Origin: Pseudonocardia sp. MH-G8
Lineage (GTDB): Bacteria > Actinomycetota > Actinomycetes > Mycobacteriales > Pseudonocardiaceae
NCBI RefSeq assembly: GCF_002262885.1
Contig: NZ_NKYF01000025.1
Span: forward strand, 89,659-153,658
Direction: 5' to 3'
DNA length: 64,000 nucleotides
Under the pieces are notes generated by a model that was given only the letters and a program-made list of their open reading frames with translations, searched no databases and was not told the DNA's origin. The position numbers were made by a program, and so were the translations under genes. Below, piece by piece: positions 8,457 to 17,097 of the stretch (the first letter of the stretch is position 1; each line of letters starts with the position of its first letter).

Positions 8457-9416
8457 TCAGCGCGTCCGGCTCCGCGCGAACTGCCAGGCGTCGCCCACGA
8501 TCGTGGCGAGGTCGGTGCGTCGCGGGCGCCAACCCAGCTCGGCCTGCGCGGCCTCGCTCGAGGCGATCAACACCGCCGGGTCGCCGGCGCGGCGCGGCGC
8601 GGAGTGGGCGGGGATCGGGTGCCCGGTCACCTCCCGGCAGGCCTCCACCACCTGGCGCACCGAGAAGCCGGTGCCGGAGCCGAGGTTGTAGATGGCGTGC
8701 CGGCCGGCGCGGGCGTGTTCGAGAGCCAGCAGGTGGGCGTCGGCGAGGTCGTCCACGTGGATGTAGTCGCGCACGCAGGTGCCGTCCGCGGTGGGCCAGT
8801 CCTCGCCGTACACCTGCACCGCGTCCCTCGTCCCCGAGGCCACCTGCAGCACGAGCGGGATGAGGTGGGTCTCCACTGCGTGCCGCTCGCCGAACCGGCC
8901 GTGGGCGCCCGCCACGTTGAAGTACCGCAGGCTCACCGCGGCGAGGCCGTGCGCCGCGGAGTAGGAGCTGATCGCGTGGTCGATGGCGAGCTTGCTCGCC
9001 CCGTAGGGGTTGGTGGGGCGGGTGGGGGCGTCCTCGCGGATCGGCACCTGGTCGGGCTCGCCGTAGGTGGCGGCGGTCGAGGAGAACACCAGGCGCGGGG
9101 TGGCGTGCCGGCGTACGGCCTCGAGCAGCCGCAACGTCGTCACGACGTTGCCGTCCCAGTAGAGCTCCGGGTGCTGCACCGACTCACCGACGAGCGACTT
9201 GGCGGCGAAGTGCAGCACTCCGTCGAATCCCTCGGCGAGCACGTCGTCGGCGGCGTCGGCGAGGTCGGCCTCCACGAAGCGGACGTCGTCGGGCACCGCG
9301 TCCTTGTGCCCCGTGGAGAGGTCGTCCAGCACGGTCACGTCGTTGCCCGCGTCCACCAGGTGTGCGGCGCACACGCTGCCGACGTAGCCGGCCCCACCGG
9401 TCACGAGCAGCTTCAC
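8457..9416 (-). CDS. galE: UDP-glucose 4-epimerase
   Basis: A 319-residue extended short-chain dehydrogenase that interconverts UDP-glucose and UDP-galactose in the cytosol for envelope polysaccharides. Visible motifs are the NAD-binding TGGAGYVGSVCA at the N-terminus, Ser and Tyr of the catalytic set in FSSTAATYG and YGASKLAID (YxxxK), and the typical YFNVAGA and VRDYIHVDDLA. The GTG at 9416 has GAGGAGG seven bases upstream. A divergent start is absent; the gene sits downstream of ideR on the same strand with a 114-bp gap. Confidence 0.95.
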   Translation of the reverse strand: MKLLVTGGAGYVGSVCAAHLVDAGNDVTVLDDLSTGHKDAVPDDVRFVEADLADAADDVLAEGFDGVLHFAAKSLVGESVQHPELYWDGNVVTTLRLLEAVRRHATPRLVFSSTAATYGEPDQVPIREDAPTRPTNPYGASKLAIDHAISSYSAAHGLAAVSLRYFNVAGAHGRFGERHAVETHLIPLVLQVASGTRDAVQVYGEDWPTADGTCVRDYIHVDDLADAHLLALEHARAGRHAIYNLGSGTGFSVRQVVEACREVTGHPIPAHSAPRRAGDPAVLIASSEAAQAELGWRPRRTDLATIVGDAWQFARSRTR

Positions 9417-9530
9417 TGCAGACCTCCTCGAGGAAAGGCGCGCGGCGACCGGTCCCCGCACGTCGGCGCGGCCCACCGTCTCACGCCGCGCCTCCCCATC
9501 CGGAGAGGGGGAGGCGCGGTCGCGGTGGAA

Positions 9531-10253
9531 TCAGCGGGCGCGCACCAGCACAGCGTGCGCGATCAGCGGCGCCACCGAGGAGGCGCCGCCGTTGCAGGCC
9601 ACCGGCACGGCGTCACCGAAGCGGGAGATGGAGTCCACCTCCACGTCGTGGCCCGGGACGATGCCGGCGTCCTTGAGCTCGGCCATCAGCTCGGCGTCCA
9701 TCTGCACGTGCTCGGCGATGCGACGCACCTCTACCCGGCCGCCGCCGCGGCGCGCGAACTCGTCCAGCCGCTGCAGCCCGACCTCCAGCACCGGCGGCAC
9801 CGAGCTCGACGGCGCCGTGGCCGGATCCTGGGTGGTCGCGAGCTCCTCCAGACCCGGGATCGGATTGCCGTACGGCGACGTCGTCGGGTTGTCGAGCAGG
9901 CGCACGAGCTTGCGCTCCACGGCCTCGCTCATCACGTGCTCCCAGCGGCAGGCCTCGGCGTGCACGAACTCCCACTCGAGCCCGATCACGTCGATGAGCA
10001 GGCGCTCGGCGAGACGGTGCTTGCGCATCACCGACACGGCGCGGGACCGGCCGGTGGGGGTGAGCTCCAGGTGGCGGTCGCCTGCCACCACCACGAGCCC
10101 GTCGCGTTCCATGCGGGCCACGGTCTGGCTCACGGTGGGCCCGCTCTGGCCGAGGCGCTCCGCGATCCGGGCGCGCAGCGGGACGACGCCCTCCTCCTCC
10201 AACTCGTAGATCGTACGGAGGTACATTTCCGTGGTATCGATGAGCTCGTTCAC
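9531..10253 (-). CDS. ideR: Iron-dependent repressor IdeR (DtxR family)
   Basis: A 240-residue metalloregulator that represses siderophore and iron-uptake genes when loaded with Fe(II). It has an N-terminal winged helix (RIAERLGQSGPTVSQTVARM), a dimerisation/metal domain, and a C-terminal SH3-like FeoA domain. All canonical IdeR ligands fall at the expected numbers: His79, Glu83, His98, Cys102, Glu105 and His106. Length and residues are those of a functional iron-sensing regulator rather than the manganese-type MntR. GTG at 10253; only 81 bp separate it from the divergent rhodanese gene. I see no clear 19-bp iron box nearby. Confidence 0.95.
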   Translation of the reverse strand: MNELIDTTEMYLRTIYELEEEGVVPLRARIAERLGQSGPTVSQTVARMERDGLVVVAGDRHLELTPTGRSRAVSVMRKHRLAERLLIDVIGLEWEFVHAEACRWEHVMSEAVERKLVRLLDNPTTSPYGNPIPGLEELATTQDPATAPSSSVPPVLEVGLQRLDEFARRGGGRVEVRRIAEHVQMDAELMAELKDAGIVPGHDVEVDSISRFGDAVPVACNGGASSVAPLIAHAVLVRAR

Positions 10254-10334
10254 GCCCCCAGCCCTTCTGTCAAGGCTCCATCCTATCGGTGCGACGGCTC
10301 GCCGACTCCCCGCCATCCCGGGCAGGATGGCGCG

Positions 10335-11210
10335 GTGGTCGCACTGATGGATCCCCTGATCGCCCCGACAGTCCTCGCGCAGCTGCTCGACGCCGCCGAT
10401 CCCGCGCGGCGGCCGGTCGTGCTCGACGTCCGCTGGCGGCTCACCGGACCACCAGCGGGGCCCGATCACGACGCGGCACACCTGCCCGGTGCGGTCTTCC
10501 TCGACATGGACACCGACCTGGCGGACCCACCCGGCCGGGCGGGTCGCCACCCGCTGCCGGGGCCTGCGCGGCTGCAGTCCGCGCTGCGGCGCGCGGGCGT
10601 GCACGACGAATCGCTCGTCGTGGTTCACGACGACGCCCAGGGCGTCCAGGCGGCTCGTGCGTGGTGGCTGCTGCGATGGGCCGGGTTCTCCGCAGGTCGC
10701 GTGGCGGTGCTCGACGGCGGCTTCCGAGGCTGGGTGGAGGCGGGCCTGCCCACCACCGCCGAACCGTCGCGACCTCGCACCGGTGACGTGACCGTCCGGC
10801 CCGGTGGCATGCCCGTGCTCGACGCCGACGAGGCGGCTGCGCTCGCGCGTGGCGGCACGCTGCTCGACGCCCGGGCGCCGGAGCGCTACCGCGGCGAGAT
10901 CGAGCCGGTCGACCCGAAGGCGGGGCACATCCCGAGCGCGCGCAACCTCCCGGCCACCGACGTCCTCGGGCCCGACGGACGCTGGTTGGCGCCCGAGCCG
11001 CTCGCCGCGCGGCTCGCCGAGCTCATGGGTCCGCAGGAGGGGGAGGTCGGGGCCTACTGCGGGTCGGGGGCCACGGCCGCGGCACTGGTCCTCGCGGCCG
11101 AGCACGCAGGGCTGCGGCCCCCGGAGCGGCCGATCGGGCTGTACGTGGGGTCGTGGTCGAACTGGTCGGCCGACCCCGAGCGGCCGGTGGCCGTCGGAGC
11201 CGCGCCGTGA
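10335..11210 (+). CDS. Sulfurtransferase with two rhodanese domains (SseA-like)
   Basis: About 291 residues with two rhodanese domains in tandem. The first is inactive (no catalytic Cys; VVLDVRWRL, then HLPGAVFLDMDTDL). The second carries the active Cys in the loop GAYCGSGATAA. Such enzymes transfer sulfane sulfur from thiosulfate or 3-mercaptopyruvate to thiol acceptors. The GTG at 10335 follows a CAGGAT box by 6 nt, which fits a leaderless start; ATG at 10347 is the alternative. It is followed by acuC 34 bp downstream on the same strand. Confidence 0.88.
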   Translation: MVALMDPLIAPTVLAQLLDAADPARRPVVLDVRWRLTGPPAGPDHDAAHLPGAVFLDMDTDLADPPGRAGRHPLPGPARLQSALRRAGVHDESLVVVHDDAQGVQAARAWWLLRWAGFSAGRVAVLDGGFRGWVEAGLPTTAEPSRPRTGDVTVRPGGMPVLDADEAAALARGGTLLDARAPERYRGEIEPVDPKAGHIPSARNLPATDVLGPDGRWLAPEPLAARLAELMGPQEGEVGAYCGSGATAAALVLAAEHAGLRPPERPIGLYVGSWSNWSADPERPVAVGAAP

Positions 11211-11244
11211 GGGCCGGATCGACCCCGACGAGGGGACGACACGG

Positions 11245-12414
11245 ATGAGCCCGCGCGCCGCGGTCGTCTGGACCCCCGATTTCCTCTCCTACGACCTCGG
11301 GGACGACCACCCGCTCGATCCGGTCCGCCTCGACCTGACGATGCGCCTGGCCGCCGGCCTCGGCGTGCTGGAGGGCATCGAGCCGGTGGAGCCCGAGCCG
11401 GCGTCGGACGAGGACGTGCAGCGGGCCCACGTGCCCGGCTACCTCACCGCGGTCAAGTCCGCGCCGGAGAGCCCGTTCGACGTCGGGCACGGCCTCGGCA
11501 CCGACGACAACCCGATCTTCTTCGGGATGCACGAGGCAGGTGCCCTCGTGTGCGGCGGGTCCCTGCGGGCGGCGCAGGAGATCGCCGAGGGACGCGCCGA
11601 CCGCGCGGTCAACATCGCCGGCGGTCTGCACCACGCGATGCGTGACCGCGCGTCGGGCTTCTGCGTCTACAACGACTGCACGGTGGCCATCTCCTGGCTG
11701 CTCGACCACGGCTTCGACCGCATCGCCTACGTCGACGTCGACGTGCACCACGGCGACGGCGTGCAGGCCGCGTTCTACGCCGATCCCCGAGTGCTCACGA
11801 TCTCGCTGCACCAGCACCCGATGACGCTGTGGCCGGGCACCGGGTGGCCGGGGGAGTACGGCGAGGGCGAGGCCGCCGGTACCGCGGTCAACCTGCCCCT
11901 GCCGCCCGGCACCACCGATTCCGGCTGGTTGCGGGCCTTCCACGCGGTCGTGCCGTCGCTCGTCGCGGAGTTCCGGCCGCAGATCCTCGTCACGCAGTGC
12001 GGGGTCGACAGCCACGCCGAGGACCCGCTGGCCGACCTCGGTCTGTCGGTCGACGGGCACCGCACGATCTACCGATCCCTGCGCGAGCTGGCCACCCACA
12101 CCGCCGGCGGCCGCTGGCTCGCCGTCGGCGGCGGCGGCTACGGCCTGTTCCGCGTGGTTCCCCGTTCCTGGACCCACCTGATCGCCACGGTCCTCGACCG
12201 CGACGTCGAGCCGAACCGGCCGCTCCCGGCCGGCTGGGTGGCGCACACCGCAGGGCTCACCGGCCAGCAGTTGCCGATCTCGATGACCGACGGCGCCGAC
12301 ACCGGGTACACGCCGTGGAGCGAGGGCGCCGACCGCGTGGACACCGCGGTGCTGGAGACACGGCGCGCCGTGTTCCCGCTGCACGGCCTCGATCCGGACG
12401 ACCCGCGGGACTGA
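11245..12414 (+). CDS. acuC: Acetoin-utilisation-type histone deacetylase-like protein AcuC
   Basis: A 389-residue zinc hydrolase of the HDAC/AcuC family. The metal-binding signature IAYVDVDVHHGDGVQ is intact, the catalytic His pair lies in the NIAGGLHHAMRDRASGFC region, and the glycine-rich loop near the end reads LAVGGGGYG. In bacteria AcuC removes acetyl groups from lysines, classically reactivating acetyl-CoA synthetase. GAGGGG precedes the ATG at 11245. It is followed 6 bp downstream by a protein acetyltransferase gene, so the two probably form an antagonistic acetylation pair in one operon. Confidence 0.93.
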   Translation: MSPRAAVVWTPDFLSYDLGDDHPLDPVRLDLTMRLAAGLGVLEGIEPVEPEPASDEDVQRAHVPGYLTAVKSAPESPFDVGHGLGTDDNPIFFGMHEAGALVCGGSLRAAQEIAEGRADRAVNIAGGLHHAMRDRASGFCVYNDCTVAISWLLDHGFDRIAYVDVDVHHGDGVQAAFYADPRVLTISLHQHPMTLWPGTGWPGEYGEGEAAGTAVNLPLPPGTTDSGWLRAFHAVVPSLVAEFRPQILVTQCGVDSHAEDPLADLGLSVDGHRTIYRSLRELATHTAGGRWLAVGGGGYGLFRVVPRSWTHLIATVLDRDVEPNRPLPAGWVAHTAGLTGQQLPISMTDGADTGYTPWSEGADRVDTAVLETRRAVFPLHGLDPDDPRD

Positions 12415-12420
12415 CGGGAC

Positions 12421-15240
12421 ATGACCGACATGACATCCAGCGAGCCCACGACCGGCCCCACCCCACCGGCCGATGCCGCCACCGACTACCCGCGGCACTG
12501 GGAGGCCGACGTGGTGGCGTCGGACGGGGGCATCGTGCACCTGCGCCCGATCCTGCCCGGCGACGCCGACGCGCTGCTGCGGTTCCACGCGAGCCTCTCC
12601 GACCGCACCCGCTACCTGCGCTACTTCGGTCCGTACCCGCGGATGTCGCCACGCGACCTGGAGCGCTTCACCCACGTCGACCACCGCAAGCGGGTGGGTT
12701 TCATCTGCCTCCTCGGCGACGAGATCCTCGCCGTGGGCCGCTACGAAGGCCTGCCGGGCGGTTCCGGTGACGGGCCGGCGGGGGTCGAGTCGGCCGAGGT
12801 CGCGTTCGTGGCCCGGGACGACCACCAGGGCCGTGGGCTCGGCTCGATCCTGCTCGAACACCTCGCGGCCGCCGCCCGGGAGAACGGCCTGCGCCGGTTC
12901 GAGGCCGAGGTGCTGGTCGAGAACCACCAGATGGTGCGGGTCTTCCGGGAGGCGGGTTACCAGGTCAGCAGGGCCTTCTCCGAAGGGGTGCTGCACCTGG
13001 AGTTCGACATCGACCCCACCGAGCGCTCGCTCGCCGTGCGCGACGCGCGCGAGCAGCGGGCCGAGGCGCGCAGCGTGCACAACGTGCTGCACCCGGCGTC
13101 GGTCGCCGTCATCGGGGCGTCCACCGACCCGTCGAAGATCGGGCACGCCGTGCTGGCCAACCTCCTGCGCAGCAACTTCACCGGCCCGGTCTTCCCGGTG
13201 AACCCCGATGCGCGGTCGGTGCGCGGCGTGCGCGCCTACGCCTCGGTCACCGACATCCCCGACGAGGTCGACCTCGCCGTGGTCGCCGTACCCGCCGCCG
13301 GCATCGACGAGGTCATGGATTCCTGCCTCGCCAAGGGGGTCAAGGCGCTCGTAGTGGTGAGCGCCGGGTTCGCCGACGCGGGTGGCAGCGGGGTCGTCGC
13401 CGAACGGCGCCTGGTCGCCGAGGCGCGGGCGCACGGCATGCGCGTGATCGGCCCCAACGCGCTCGGCGTCGCCAACACCGATCCCGACGTCCGGCTCAAC
13501 GCCACGCTGGCCCCCGACGTCCCCGGGGTGGGGCGCGTCGGGTTCTTCTCGCAGTCCGGAGCGCTCGGCATCGCCATCCTCGCCACCGCGAAGGACCGCG
13601 GGCTGGGGCTGTCGACGTTCGTCTCGGCCGGCAACCGCGCCGATCTGTCCGGCAATGACCTGCTGCAGTACTGGCAGACCGACCCCGCCACCGACGTCGT
13701 CCTGCTGTACCTGGAGACGTTCGGCAACCCGCGCAAGTTCGCCCGGCTCGCCCGCAGGCTGGCCCGCACCAAGCCGATCGTGGCGGTGAAGAGCGGCCGG
13801 CACTCCGGGCCCACCCCCGCGCTCGCGGCCAGCGCGGCGCCGATCGACGAGGCCAGCGTGCGCGCCCTGTTCGAGCAGGCGGGGGTGATCCGGGTCGAGA
13901 CGCTCTCGCAGCTGTTCGACACCGCGCTCCTGCTCGCCTACCAGCCGTTGCCGGCCGGTCCGCGGGTCGCGGTCGTGGGCAACTCCAGCGCCCTGGGCGT
14001 GCTGGTCGCCGACGCCCTGCTCGACGAGGGCCTGGAACTGCACGGGCCGCCGGTCGACGTGGGCACGGCGGCACCTCCGGAGGAGTTCGCCGCGGCCGTC
14101 GCCCGCGCCATCGGAGCCGCGCCGGGTGGCCACGGCGCCGCGGGTGCGGAGGGTGCAACAGGCGCCGGCCCGGAGCGCGGCGAGGCGTCCGACGGCGATC
14201 CCGACGGCGGTCCCGACGGCGGGGCCGATGCCCTCATCGCCGTCTTCGTCCCGCCCGTCGCCACTCCCGGCGCCGCGTACGCGCGGGCGCTGCGCGAGGC
14301 GGTGGCCGGGGCCGACACGCCGGTGATCGCGGTGTTCCTCGCCGTCGAGGGCGTGCCGTCCGAGCTGTCGGTCGCGCGGGAGGACGGGTCGCCGGGTCCG
14401 GGATCGGTGCCCAGCTACCCGAGCCCGGAGCGTGCGGCGGCGGCGCTCGCACGGGTCAGCCGCTACGCGCGGTGGCGATCGCTCCCGGTCGGGCAGTTCG
14501 ACACCCCGGGCGGGGTCGACACCGAGCGTGCGCGTTCCCTCGTCGCGCGCCTGGGCGCCGACGAGGCGCGCCGGCTCACCGACGACGAGGCGGTGGAGCT
14601 GCTCGCCTGCTACGGCATCCCGGTCACCGAGTTCCGGCTGGTGTCCGGTGTCGAGGATGCGGTGGCGGCGGCCGACGAACTCGGTTACCCGGTGGCGCTC
14701 AAGGCGGTCGGGGACCGGTGGCGGCACCGCACCGACCTGGTCGGCGTCCGGCTCGACCTCGGCGCCGCCGGCGCCGTCCGGCGCGCCTACGGCGACCTCA
14801 CCCGGCTCACCGGCGAGTCCCAGCTGTACGTGCAGCGGATGGCGCCCAAGGGTGTCTCCTGCGTGCTGGAGATCGTGGAGGACCCGTCGTTCGGCTCGCT
14901 GCTGTCGTTCGGGCTGTCCGGGATGGCCACCGAGCTCCTCGGGGACCGCGCGTTCCGCGTGGTCCCGGTGTCCGACCAGGACGCCGCGGCGCTCGTGCGC
15001 GCGCCCCGCGCCGCGCCGTTGCTGGCCGGCTACCGCGGCACCGAGCCGGTCGACCTGGCCGCGTGCGAAGACCTGGTGCTGCGCGTGGGGCGCATCGCCG
15101 AGGATCTGCCGGAGGTGCGCGCGCTCAGCCTCGACCCGGTCCTCACCTCACCAGAGGGCGCCTACGTCACGGGCGCGCGCGTCGTGCTGGGCCCACCCCC
15201 CACCCGCAGGGAGCGAGGCGGCCCTCGCCGCCTGCGCTGA
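12421..15240 (+). CDS. GNAT / acyl-CoA-synthetase-like protein acetyltransferase (PatA type)
   Basis: A 939-residue fusion. Residues about 25-190 form a GNAT acetyltransferase (FVARDDHQGRGLGSILLEHL is the acetyl-CoA loop). Residues about 215-680 match the CoA-binding and ligase domains of ADP-forming acyl-CoA synthetases (VIGASTDPSKIGHAVLANLL; VIGPNALGVAN). The C-terminus is an ATP-grasp-like domain (GYPVALKAVGDRWRHRTD). This GNAT-first order matches the streptomycete PatA type, the reverse of E. coli PatZ. It probably acetylates a lysine of acyl-CoA synthetases in answer to acetyl-CoA. An Ala/Gly/Asp-rich insert near residues 570-600 is low complexity. It overlaps nothing and ends at a shared terminator. 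Confidence 0.92.
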   Translation: MTDMTSSEPTTGPTPPADAATDYPRHWEADVVASDGGIVHLRPILPGDADALLRFHASLSDRTRYLRYFGPYPRMSPRDLERFTHVDHRKRVGFICLLGDEILAVGRYEGLPGGSGDGPAGVESAEVAFVARDDHQGRGLGSILLEHLAAAARENGLRRFEAEVLVENHQMVRVFREAGYQVSRAFSEGVLHLEFDIDPTERSLAVRDAREQRAEARSVHNVLHPASVAVIGASTDPSKIGHAVLANLLRSNFTGPVFPVNPDARSVRGVRAYASVTDIPDEVDLAVVAVPAAGIDEVMDSCLAKGVKALVVVSAGFADAGGSGVVAERRLVAEARAHGMRVIGPNALGVANTDPDVRLNATLAPDVPGVGRVGFFSQSGALGIAILATAKDRGLGLSTFVSAGNRADLSGNDLLQYWQTDPATDVVLLYLETFGNPRKFARLARRLARTKPIVAVKSGRHSGPTPALAASAAPIDEASVRALFEQAGVIRVETLSQLFDTALLLAYQPLPAGPRVAVVGNSSALGVLVADALLDEGLELHGPPVDVGTAAPPEEFAAAVARAIGAAPGGHGAAGAEGATGAGPERGEASDGDPDGGPDGGADALIAVFVPPVATPGAAYARALREAVAGADTPVIAVFLAVEGVPSELSVAREDGSPGPGSVPSYPSPERAAAALARVSRYARWRSLPVGQFDTPGGVDTERARSLVARLGADEARRLTDDEAVELLACYGIPVTEFRLVSGVEDAVAAADELGYPVALKAVGDRWRHRTDLVGVRLDLGAAGAVRRAYGDLTRLTGESQLYVQRMAPKGVSCVLEIVEDPSFGSLLSFGLSGMATELLGDRAFRVVPVSDQDAAALVRAPRAAPLLAGYRGTEPVDLAACEDLVLRVGRIAEDLPEVRALSLDPVLTSPEGAYVTGARVVLGPPPTRRERGGPRRLR

Positions 15241-15264
15241 CGCCCCACCTTCTGATGGGCGAGG

Positions 15265-15270
<6 letters not shown>
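15235..15270. terminator. Bidirectional hairpin at convergent gene ends
   Basis: CGCTGAC (15235-15241) pairs with GTCAGCG (15264-15270), and GCCC (15242-15245) with GGGC (15257-15260), leaving a 3-nt bulge and an 11-nt loop. The stem includes the stop codons of both convergent genes (acetyltransferase and fumarase), so it can end transcription from both sides. Confidence 0.7.
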
Positions 15271-16914
<1,644 letters not shown>

Positions 16915-16941
16915 CGGAGAAACCTAACCCGGGGGAGTTTG

Positions 16942-16982
16942 GGTCGGGAGGCCGGACCGGCCCCCGACCAGTCCGACCTCCC
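16942..16982. promoter_or_regulatory. Two overlapping, mutually exclusive hairpins in a divergent region
   Basis: GGTCGGG (16942-16948) can pair with CCCGACC (16963-16969). Alternatively GGGAGGCCGGAC (16946-16957) can pair with GTCCGACCTCCC (16971-16982) with one mismatch position. The two folds share bases and cannot coexist. They lie between the fumarase start and the molybdopterin hydroxylase gene. Function unknown. Confidence 0.35.
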
Positions 16983-17097
16983 GGGGTGAGCGCGTCGCGA
17001 CGTGCCGGCGCGCAAAGCCTCCGCTAGACCATCGCCGACGGACGGATGTGCGTCAACTTCTGGGCCTGGCCGGGTCGGTGACCGTAGGGTCATCGAC

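Noticed and set aside
10254..10334. IdeR autoregulatory iron box between ideR and the rhodanese gene
   Set aside because: The short region lacks a recognisable TTAGG-type 19-bp dyad.
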